From assembly GCA_947626575.1 (NCBI GenBank), contig CANQSR010000013.1, positions 1 through 62,155 of the forward strand: a DNA stretch of 62,155 nt. Reading direction: 5' to 3'. Positions 49,401 through 61,400 of this stretch are shown here, piece after piece. The translations under genes and the position numbers were made by a program. The notes under the pieces are model-generated. The model saw only the letters and a program-made list of their open reading frames with translations, ran no database searches and had not been told where the DNA came from. How positions within the stretch are numbered: position 1 is the stretch's first letter; each line of letters starts with the position of its first letter. The stretch comes from an uncultured Clostridia bacterium (lineage in GTDB: Bacteria; Bacillota; Clostridia; Christensenellales; Borkfalkiaceae).

Positions 49401-52400
49401 GCTGTGGACGTACCAATAATACGATTGATCGGCTTCTTTATAGGCGACGGGTTCGCCTTCGGGCGCCTCCTGCTCGGTCCCCGACGGGACGAACACAGGC
49501 TTTGCAACGGTGATATAGATGGTCTTTTCTTCGTTCGTGTGCGGCAAACTTATGACGATCTTATAGACGATTGCCGTGACGTTTTCGCTTGCGTCCTTTT
49601 CAACACGGTCGAATACAACCTTGCCGTCGCGTGCGCCCTGATAGTCGGCCGTGAAGCCGAACATGGAGGGCAGAACTTCCATGCGGTACCAGCCCGCATC
49701 GGCGGTGTAAACGCCCTCGGCGCCCGTCTTATACGGACGGTTGAGGACCCATGTCCCCTCTTTGGTCACGGTGGCGGGAGAAACGGTGAACACGCCCGCT
49801 TTGCCGTATTGATCCTTATAAAGACCCTCGGTATGCGTATCCTGCTCGGCGCTCCATTCGCCATCGAGGAAGGTGATATCATAGTTCGCGCTGAGGTTGA
49901 CAATGCCGTATGCCCACGCGCCGACGATCGGGTAGGTCCCCGCCGCCGCATAGAGCATTTTGACGTTGGACTCGAACGCATCGGGCGTGTCGCCGAGATA
50001 CAGCGTGAGATAAGCGAGGTCGCGCGAGAGGATATCGTGCGTTCCATCCTCTTTGACGTACTCCCAATTCTCGTGTTCAACGGCGGGAAGCAACGAACCG
50101 AGGTGGATGCCCGTATCGCCGTACGTGGCCGCGCCGTTCAGGATCTTGATCTTGACGACGCGCTTTAAGATCGTGAAGTCGCCGCCGCTGTTTTCGCCCT
50201 CTTCGTTGACGAAGGTCACGGCATAGTTCATGTTGGACCATTCGCCGCTGATGGCGTTGGTGTACGGAATGACGTTCCCCTCTGCATCCGTCAGAACGTT
50301 CTCATAGCCAAGCCCATAGGAGAGCGTGATGCCGAGATCGTCCCCGCCGTAAAGGCCGAGGTTGGTCTCATCCAACTCGTCAACGATCCACGCGCCGTCC
50401 GCCGCAAGGTCGGGCCATTCGGTGCGATCCGCGCCATAGACTGCGCTCCGGCTCTTCACCTTTACGCGGATGGGACGAGGCAAGATGGTAAGCACGCCGT
50501 CCACATAGCTGATGTCATAGTTTTTCAGCGTTTCGGCGTAAACGTCATCGGTTTCGAGGTACTTGATCAGATAGCTGTGCGTTTCATCCGAGATCTGGTC
50601 CTCTTGCTTAGCTTCCGTATGGAACTTGAAGGCCGCTTTGAGATCTTCGAGGTCTGCCTCGATGACCGCATTCGAGACGTCCGTCCACGTGAAGGTAAGT
50701 GCATTGTGGTCGTTGCCGTAATAATCGCTGAGCGCATCGATCTGGACGGTGAGCGGACGGGCCGTGATGGTGTGCTTCGCTTCCTCGTTTGCGTCGATGA
50801 GAAGCGTGAAGTTGTCGTCGAAGTGATAGGTGCCTACTTCAACGAACCACTTTTCGCTCTCGCCCGCATTGGGATCGAGCTTGACATGGTACGTGCCGAC
50901 GGCGGGATAAGGGGTTGTATCCTTGGAAAGGATGCCATCGGACTGATACAGCGCAAGCAGATCGAGGATGAAGGCTTTGAGCGCGGGGTTACTTCCGAAC
51001 TCACGGGTGAGAACGTCATCCGAGAAGCTGTAACCGAACATCTTTGCGCCCTCTGTGCCATAGATGGCCGCCTGATCGCCATAGACGCTCGTGGAATCGG
51101 CAAGGATGATGTTGACTTCGCGGCGCTTGATCTCGAAGTAGTGATATGCGCCCGCTTCGCCGCGATAGCGGTCGGCGTTCTCCGCGCCGTCCTCTTCCGT
51201 TGCGATGACATAGTTGCCCGCATCATCACCCTGCAATATGTTGATATGCGCCCAATAGAACCCGACGTTCTTCGCATCATGCTCTTCGAAGGCCGAACCT
51301 GAGAAGTCGCCCGTTTCGAAGGTATAGAAGGTCAGAGCGTCGCCCTCCACTTCGTTCTCGAAGCGGACGAGTCCGCGCAAATCGTCGAGGCGATCCGAGC
51401 CGTTGTAGACGGTGTTATCCAACCCGCTCCAATCGAATTTCACTGCGCGGGGCGTGACGTGGAAGAACGCCGTATCGCTGGTTTCATCCAAGATCTTATC
51501 GGCGTGTTCGAATTTTACATAGCTTGCGATGCCGCCGACGGAGAGCGAGAGATCGAGCTTATAATTGCCGACTTTGAGATTTTCGGAAGTACTCCTATCC
51601 GTTTCGGTATTATAGACGATTTTGACTTGGATGCCCCATGTTGCGAGGCGGTCGGCCAGCCATGCGCGGAACGCGGCATCGTCGCCGGCAAGCTCTGTCT
51701 TTTTCGCATCCTGCCCCGGAATGCCTTTTACGAGCAGTTTGCCCTCGCGGACGAGTTTAAGGAAACTTTCGCGTACGGCATCTGCAAGTTCGCCCTCGTC
51801 GCCATAGGTGACGGTGATGGACGCGCCGTTCTCGGTTATGGTGACAGTTCCCGCCTCCACCTGTACGGTGATGGTATTCGTCCAATCGGCGTGGTTGGGC
51901 GCAGTGACCTTGATCTCGATCGTGTACTTGGCGGCAGAGGAGAGCTTATACCCCACCGTGCTGCCGCTCTTATCTACGATCGCTTCGTAAGCGCCGCCCA
52001 TGATGGAGGTGTACGTGATGACGGCATGATTGAAGTTGTATTGGTCTGCCGTATCGATGAAGGTAAAGTCGGATGCCGTTACCTTGAACTCGGCGGGAAC
52101 TTCGGGATTGTAGCCATACGAAAGGGTGAAGTCGCCATCCCCGAACAGGCCTTCTTCGCTCGTCTGGATAGCCGCGCCGCGCACGATATACGTCCACGAC
52201 ATCTCCGCGGCGTCGTTTGCGAAGGTGAAGTTGGTCGTTTTGAGTTTGACCGTCACCGCATACGTACCCGCATCCATGGGCATGCCCTCGAAGTGGTAGC
52301 CAGAAGAAGGCGTGTAGACGATGGTGAGCGAGTAATCCCACGAAAGGATGAGGCCTTCCGCATCATAGGTGATGTTATACAGCCATTCGGCCGTCATATC

Positions 52401-55400
52401 TTTGAGGTTGAGCTTGGGATCCTCTTTCTCGGTGACCTTGACGTGCTTCAACGTGGCGCCGATGCCGCCATCCACGACGTTGAGGAAGGTGACGTCGAGC
52501 TTGTGTTCCTCTGCGTTGTAGAAGTTTTCGAAGACGCTTTGCTCCGTCTCTCCGTTGTAAGTGACGTTGAGCCTGCCTGCGATGATGGCGGGGGTGATCG
52601 TGTAATCCTGCTCGCCCCAGCTGCCCGCCTTCTTATCATACCCATAGGCGGAATCGCCTTCATACTCCACGAACATAAAGTTCTCGGCATCTTCATCGCT
52701 CAGCGTGACTTTGACGCGGTAAGCCTTCGGCGTGCGGTCATTGACCGCAACCTTGACGTCGGTCGGAACGTCGGCAACGTCGTCATACGTGACGGTGTAG
52801 CCCTTGCCGGGAAGAACGCCTTCGTTGTGGAGATTGACGAACACGATGGCCGCGGGATTTTCCTTCCCCGTATAGGTGGAGTTGGCGATGGCCGCAAGGC
52901 GGATCTCCGCCTTTTTGATCGTGAAGGCGAAGTACATGACGGTATCGCTATTCCGCTCTATGCCTTCGGTGGAGGAAGCAAGCTCCGCGAACTTGAAGTT
53001 GGGAACATCACCGGCGCCCGTCGAATTTTTGAGCGTGAGGATGGCGCGGTAGGTCCCCGCCTTGACAGGCGCATTTTCAAGATTTTGCCAAACTCCGCCC
53101 ACCAACTGCTGATAGGTGATCGTGTAGTCGGAGTAAGTGAGATTGGTCGCGTTATACGCGGGCAGGATCTTTTCGTGTCCTGCTGTCGTATTCGTGAAGG
53201 TGAACGCGCGGCCCTGCTCCACGGCCGTATAATAGGTCGAGGTGGCCCCGTTCATCGTTGCGGAGACGACGGCGGGAAGGATGGTATAGGTGATGTTTAC
53301 GGCGCCTTGGTAGTTGTGCATACCCACGACGTTTGCCGTGACGGTGCCGACGTTGACATCGGGCGAGTTGGAGATGGAGTAATCGCCCTTCTGCGTGTCA
53401 GTGTTGTAAGGATCCAACACCTTGCGAGCCTCGCCCTCTTTCAGCAACACCGTGACGACGATATCCTTCGTCTGCGGCTGGCCGTCATAGGTGACCTTAT
53501 CGCCCTGCTTGATACCTGAGACGTCATCCGTCGTGATCTGCTTTGCGGCGATCGAGAACATGAAGGTCGCCGTATAGGTATCGGGGCCGAACCAGAAGTT
53601 GCCGCCGATCTCCTCGGTGCGTACGCCGTCTGCAATGCGGTAGAGCTTGGCGGAGACGGTATAGGACCCCGCGTCGATATAATCGGCATCCGCATTACTC
53701 AGCTGTTTTGTCCCGGCCCAGCCGGCATATTCGGCCGTGTAATTGAGCGACGTGGTAGCCTCTCCGCCGAGCGTTGCATTCACGCCTTCGAGGAGGATGG
53801 ACGGCCTGTGTGCAGTGCCGTCATACACGAATTCAAACGTTTCCCATGCCTCGCCGCGCGTTGCAAGACGAGGGGTGACGGTGTAAGGCGTGATGACGAA
53901 CTCGCCGAGAGCCGCCTCTTCGTCGCCTTCGACGCCTTCGAAGCGGAAGTTCGGGTTGAGCGTAACGGTTACATCGTAAGTCCCCGCGTTGAGCGGCTTA
54001 TGATTTCCGCCGAGCAAGGCATTCTCGTTGTTGGAGGCCGTCGCCGAGACCTTATACGTCAACGTATAATCTTCTGCCGCGGGCAGAACCGAACTGCCGT
54101 CCACGAGCGAGAACATGGGTTGCGCATCCTGCTCTTCGCCGTTATAGACGGCTCCCGCAATGGAATCGAGCTGCACTTGCGCGGGCATGACCTCGAACAT
54201 GAGCGTGACGGTGACGTATTTCGCCTCCGTGGCCGTGCGGAATTGCCCATGCGGCAGATCCTCGCCGTTCACGATGGCATGCTCGACCTTGTAGTTATCC
54301 GCGATCCTGACGCCCGTACCGTGAGCGGTCTCTTTCAGCGAAAGGCTGAATACCACCATGTAGACGCCCGTATCGGTGATGGTTTCCGGCGCATTCCAAT
54401 TCGTGCCATCCGTGCGCATCCCGGAAAGATCGGTCTTCTCGCCCTCGTAATGGTAGAAGAGGATCTCGTATTCCGAGCCGAGGTTGGGCGTTGTGCCAAC
54501 GCCGGGCTGCGCGATGACGGGGGCAACGGAGTTGAGGCGGACGACCCAATCGTTGCGGTCGTAAATGAATTCGAAACGGCCGTCGCCATCCACCGGCACA
54601 TACTTCGTGAACAGCGAAGGGAAGCTCACGTCGATTGGTGCGGGCAACACTTCGAAGGTGATGGTGATGGTGTTCGCATCGGTATCGAGGCTATACTGCG
54701 TATCTTTCGTAAGGGCAGAACCCAAACCGCCGTAAACATCTCCGATGGTGAAGTTCTTGAAGAAGTTTTCATCGTCTTCCTTCTCGATGGCGAAGGTCAG
54801 CGTATAGCTTCCGATATCATAGATGCTCGCCGCATCCCCTGCGGTCGCGCTCGTGCGCTTGAAGGAGACGGTATATTCCCCTGCCTGCGGCGTGATGCCC
54901 TTTGCATCGGGAAGCGTCATCGTGACGCTGTTGAGGCGGCTGACCCAATCGTTTGCATCATAGGTGAAGGTGAAGCGGCCTTCCGCGAAATCCTTGAACA
55001 GCTCGGCGAAATGCACATTCACCTTCGCGGGCGTGACGTAGAAGAGCAGCGTGACATACACGTTGTTATTGCCCGTACCCGTGCGGTATTGGCCATCACC
55101 GTCCCCGTTTTCAAGTTGGATATCGTTGGTACTGCCCGCATAGACGGCATTGATCTGATAATTTCTCCAGATCTTGTTGCCCTGCGTGGTGGTTTCCCTG
55201 CTGAGGCGGAAGGTGACGGCGTAGTCGCCGACATTCACGACGCTCTCAACGGGCAAGGTGGAGCTACCCCAAGAAGTTCCCTCCGCATTGTGATAAAACT
55301 CGATGGAGTATTGTTCGCCGGTCGGAACGGCGTTGTTGCCCACGGTGGTGTTGTTGAGGGTGACCGTGTTGAGCCTCTGCGTCCAATCCGTGCCGTCATA

Positions 55401-58400
55401 GACGAACTTGTTGGTGAACGTCTTTGAACCCTCGGCGGGCGCCTCCACAAAGAGGTCGGCGAAGTGGACGTCGATCGTGGCGGGCGTGATCTCGAAGGCC
55501 GCGGAGAGCGTGAAGCCGCCTTCCGCTGTGGTCGAAGTCTCATAGTGCGCCCCCGTCACTTCGCGCTTGCCGTTCTCTAACGTGACATCCTTTGCCTTCT
55601 GCGTAATGTCGCCTTGGGTCAACGCCGCGGCATACTTTGCATCGGTCCCTTCCGACGCCAAACCTGCATAGACGCCCGCAAGTTCGAAGTTTTTAAGTAC
55701 GGCGGAATTGGTGACGGTGAAGGTGACGCGGTAGATGCCCGCATCGATGACAAAACCGAGTTCGCGAGGAGTCCATGTATATGTATTGGCGTCCTCATCG
55801 GTCAATTTGTACTCTTCGATCGTGAACGTGATGACGGAGTCTTCGGGGACGACGGAAGAGGTGGTAAGGGCGTTGATCCAACCGTAAGAACCGATCTTGG
55901 TCCACCAGCCCGTGCCGTCGTATTCGAACTGTTGCACGAACAGGGCATTGCCATCCTCGACCTTCCGGCGGAAATCCTGCGAGAAGAAGAAGTTGATCTT
56001 CGCTCTCAGCACGGTGAACGGAACGTTGAAGCCTTTCTCTGTTCTCGGCGCGTTGTCGTTTTCCGCTACAATGAACGTCCCGTTCACTTTGATCGTTTTG
56101 ATCGTGAAGTTCAGCTTCTCGCCCTTGAACGTAAAGACGAGGACATATTCGCCCGCATTGACGGCTTCGGAGACGTCCGCCCCTTCGCCGTCTTGGAAGG
56201 TCACCTCGTAATCCACTTCCGCCGTGGGAATGGTGGTGCCTTCTTCCGCCGTGGGAATGGTGGTGCCTTCGAAGGAGAGCTGTTTGAGCGTGACCGCCCA
56301 ATCCGACCTATCGTAGCTGAACTCGTTGACGAATGCGCCCTCCTCTTGGAAGTTGGAGGCGAGAAGGACGTCGATTTCGGCGGGCAACACCTCGAAGGTG
56401 ATGGTGACGGTCCTCATATCGGCGTCGAGGCTATACTGCCCCTCGGCCATGGGCGACGTACCCGCACAAACCGCATGGATGCTGAAATTATTTAAGAAAT
56501 CGTCGTCGCCCGTCTTGGCAATGGAGAAGGTCAGCTTATATCTGCCGATATTGACGATGCTCGCCAAACTCGTTGCGGTTTTATCGGTTTCATCGAAGGT
56601 GATGGTGTATTCCCCGCTACCCGGCGTAATGCCGCTCGCGCCAAACAGCACCAGCGCGACGTCGTTCAAACGGTCGACCCAATCGCTTGCATCATAGGTG
56701 AAGGTGAAGCGGCCGTCCGCAAAATCCTTGAACCGCTCGGTGAACTGCACGTCTACCTGCGCGGGTACAACGTGGAAGATGAGCGTGGCATACACGTTGT
56801 TATTGCCCTCGCCCGTGCGGTATTGGTTCTCTGCGTCCCCGTTTTCGAGTTTGATATCGTTGGTACTGCCCGCATAGACGGCGTGGATCGAATAATTCTT
56901 CCAGATCTTGTTGCCCTGCGCGGCGGTAGTTCCGTTGCTGAGGCGGAAAGTAACGGCATAATTGCCAACATCCACGATGCTCTTAACGGACGGAGTAGAG
57001 CTGCCCCAATCTCCCGTATTTTGATAGAACTCAACGGAGTATTGGTCGGCGAGCGGAACGGCGCCGTTGCCCGCAGTGGTGTTGTTGAGGGTGACGGAGT
57101 TGAGCTTCTGCGTCCAATCCGTGCCGTCATAGACGAACTTGTTGAAGAATGCACCGCCCTGCACGAACAGGTCGGAGAAGTGGACGTCGATCGTGGCGGG
57201 AATGATCTCGAAGGCCATGGAGAAGGAGAAGGTGGTGCCCGTGTTCTCCTCGCGCTTATAGTGGGCCCCGGTCAGTTCGCGCTTGCCGTTATCCTTCGCA
57301 CCGTCTACTAACTTTGTGACTTCGCCTACTTGCAACTGCGCGGCCTTGGTGGAGTCGGTGCCGTCTGCCGCCGTACCCGCATAGACGTTCAAAATCTGAT
57401 AGTTTTTGAGAACGTCGGCATCGGTGATCGTGAAGGTCACGGCATAGATGCCCGCGTCGATGACTTCGCCGCGGAAGCGTTCCTTCCACTGATAGTTCTC
57501 GGTGAGATTGCCGTCGTCATCGAGTTGGCATTGATATTCGCGGATCTCGAACTTGATGACGGAATCGACGGGGACGATGGGATAATCGGAAAGGACGTTT
57601 GCCCAACCGTAAGAACCAACCTTGGTCCACCAGCCCGTGCCGTCATATTCGAACTGTTGCACATATTGCGCCTTGCCATCTACGATTTCGCGGAAATCCG
57701 ACGAAATAAAGAAGTTGAGCTGCGCCTTGTGAACACGGAACTTAAAGCCCACAACATCGGCAAAAGATGCATCCTTGCCCGAATAGCAATACGTTGCGCC
57801 GTCATCGAGCGTTTTTTCCGTATAAGTGGAGGCATCTCCGAACATAGATCGGATATTGTCCGCTTCATAGAACACGAAGTTCTTGCTTGTAAGCAGGATG
57901 CACGCCTGATAATCGCCTGCGTCAATAGCCGCATTCGATAGCTTGGCAACGACTGCCAATGCATATAGGCTGGAAGAGTTCGGCAAAGCAACATTGATAT
58001 ACTTATAATCTGCGCTGGTAGGCGTGGTGCCGCCCTTGCCTTCTTTCACCGAAAATTCCAGCGTGAGGTCGTGAGAACTCTTGTTGTATTCAAACGTCGA
58101 GATGTGTTCTGCTTTTTCTTGTTGCGTCTGATGGTCGTTGGTTCCCGTTGCGGCCACCGTGATAACGGCGGGCTTGATTTCGAACGGGACGGTGAAGTTG
58201 CCCATGTAGTTGTTGGTACCCGTAAAGACAACTTCCGCATTGCCCGCATTCACGTTGTTCGAATAGCTTACCTTGTAATCGGCGGCGCCGAGCGTTGCGC
58301 CCAACGTGTAATCGGGGTTGCCTTTCGTATAGACATCTTTTTTAAGTTTGACCGTCGGGGTCGGCGTCTGCGCGCTGCCCGTATAGTAATGGCTCAGATT

Positions 58401-61400
58401 TTCGGCATCGGTAAACGTGACGGATCCGAAACTGCTTTGGACTTCGCCGCCCGATACCATGCCCGAAAGATCGTATGCGGTAATGGAATATGTGAGTGTG
58501 TAAGTACCCTCTGCGGCGGCGCCCGAAATCGAGAAGTCGGAGCAGTCGTGGAACGTCAACGTCACCGTGTAGGTGCCGACGTCTCGATAGTCATGGCCGT
58601 TATCCGAATGCGTTTCGTCCGTGAGCTGTGAACTCCAACCGTTGTAGGTGATGTTGAAGGTATAGTAAGGCTTCCCGTTCGGCGCGGCGCCGACGTCGTT
58701 ATAATATTCGGGGAGCGTCTCGCCTTTGAGGATGAGCCGCAAGAAGCCATCTGTTTTGACAGGTTCCTCTGCGCTACTTACAGACTCAACACCGTGCGCC
58801 CTGCCATCGAACGGCACGGAATACCTATCCAACTCGGCAGTAAACCGCGCGGCCGTGATGGAATAATTAAATTTCATCTGCGTGTGGGAATTCGTCGATT
58901 TGTCGCTGATGATATAGAAACTGCGGTCGATGAACCTCACCGTGATCTCATAGTCGCCGATATGCGTAAACATACCGAGGTCCTTAAACTCCTCGAACGT
59001 ATAGTCCTTCTTGTCGCCGATGGGGTTCGCGAGGACGACTTTATCTTTTTCCTCGCTTGCTTCGGGGTAATAATAGATCGTCGCAAATGTTTTGCTGTCC
59101 TGCGCGAGGTCCACTTTCAGCGTGAGGTCGTCAACTTCGATCGCCGAAGAGGCCGCATAGCGGAACATGTTCGAAACGAATGTGCCGTTTGTGCCCGTGA
59201 AGTGGTCGTTGCGATCATACACATCGCTCATGAGAAGCTGCATGATGTTGATATCCACGCGGTCGATGAGGAAAGGAACGGAAAGCTCCCAACCCGTAAC
59301 GTCGTCGCTCGGCTCTGTGATCGCTTTTTCGGACGTGCCGAACGTCTTCCCGATGACGCTATCATCATCGAGTACTTGGCTGCGGAAGTCTGTGTAGGTC
59401 GCGGCCTCGTCGGGATGGGCGAGTGTAGGCGTGAGCGCGTTCGTCGCCTTCGTAAGCTCAAAGTTCTTATAGCCGTACTCGGTCAAAACGATGATGACGG
59501 TATAGAGTTCGGCAAAGTAAGGATGACCTTTGTCGTCAAGCGAATTCCTGTCTGCGTTCTGGATAACCTTGTTGTCGCGATAGTAGACCTCATACTCGCT
59601 ATGCCCCTCTGCGATCTCGAAGCCCGCATTCTTGACGCCCGCAAGGGAAGGCACCGCCTCGTTGTTGCCCACGGAATTGGTGAACGGGATATTCTCCGTC
59701 ACGTCGTGTGCCTTGCGGTCGTAAGTGATATCCTCGAAGCCGCGGACGCTCACCGTCGCCTTCTTGATGACAAAGTCACCGGGGCCTTGGAGAGTGTTGG
59801 GGTCGCCCTCTTTGGGAAGGTGGAGCGTGCCGCTATCCACCTTAATGGTGTAGTTATAGTGATCCTTGTCGACCGTATAATCGCTCTCGACGCTCACTTC
59901 GAGCGCGGAAGAAGTTCTCCCGTCGTTGTAGCCCTTGATGAGCGACTCCCCTACCGAAGCCGAAGAGGTGAGCTTGAAGCAATAGTTCTCAGATTTGAGC
60001 GTGACTTGCACGGTATAATTGCCCGCATCGGTGGCGGTTTCGGCGTATTCGCCGCCCGCAGGTTTCACAGGTTTCAACTGCACGGAATACTCCGTACCAT
60101 TTTCGAGCGGAATGATATTTGTCATGCTCGAAACGCCCTTCGAGGCCGAGACATTGGTAAATTTCAGCGCGGGCGTATGCGCCTGCCTGTTATAGACCTC
60201 ATTCGGATTGGCGTAAGTGAAGGTGACGAGCGCGGGAAGAATGGTATGCGTACCCGTCGCCTCGCGCGAATAGCTACCTTCGGCGGCCTTTGTGGGCGTC
60301 AGCGAAACGCCTGTGCTTGCCGCCACAAATTGATAGTTTTCACTGCCGAGCGTGATCTTGACCTCATAGCGGCCCGCATCCGTGGGCGCCGTTTCGGTGA
60401 AGGCGCCTTCGTCCGTCTTGAAACTGCCCTCCGTTTCGCCGCGCAGTTCCTTACGGTATTGCGTGGAGAAGGCCGTGCTTTGCGGCGCGGGAGCCGTCGT
60501 AAATGGCGTCGAAGAGGAAGAGGTGGAAATATGTTGCAGGATCCAATCCGTCGGCACCTCGCCTTCTTGATATTTGGAGTAAGCGCCCGTCTCCTCGGCG
60601 TTCTTATACTCCACGCCGAGCGGGTGCGGGTTCTTATCGTATTGCGAGACGGCGCCCACCGTGGTATAGGTGACGGCGATCTTCGCGGGCGCAATGCTGA
60701 AAGAGAGCGTGAGCGAACCCGTGTAGTTGCCCTTGCCCGTGAGGACGATCTGCGCGCCGTCTTGGGAAGCATTGGTGTTGTTCTGCCAAGTGATATCGTA
60801 ATCGTCCGGATCCGTTGCGCTGAGCGTCAACGCCGTGCCGTAAGCGGTTTTCGCGCTGTTCATATAATACGGCTGATATTCGATGGTCACGCCCGGCTTA
60901 TACTGCCAGCTATCGCCCGCGAACGGGTAGGAAACGCCCGTTTTTACGACGCCGCCTTCGAGCGCAAGCGTGGTGCCTGTGCCTTCCTTGGCCCAATGGT
61001 GGAACTCCTGAGTTCCGACCTTGGTGATATCGGGCGCGAGTTCTTCGATATTCTTTTGGGTAATGGTTACGTCGAGGAAGCTCGAAGAGTCGATGACGAA
61101 GTTCTGCGACGTGTTGAAGTTCTGCGTTTGATCCTTCGCCGCCGCATTTTCGGGCGCATAGGTAATGAGCCATGTTACGCCGACCTCATCGGGTTTGGTC
61201 AAAATGCCGCCTTGCCCGTCGTCGGTTTTGCCCTTGTTGTCGTAATCAACGGTGGTAAGGTGGTACGCGTTGGACTTGACATCGGGGCTGCCCGTGTTGA
61301 ACGAATACAGACCGATACCCAACTTGATCTTGTTTTTCTTGAATTCCTCGCTCGAATACGAGACGACGGGGTTGGAAAGCGTGTAGCGCGATATGTAGCG

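Noticed and set aside
47028..50168. 1046-codon plus-strand frame
   Set aside because: It is antisense to MBG repeats of the giant gene and follows their periodicity, not an independent protein.
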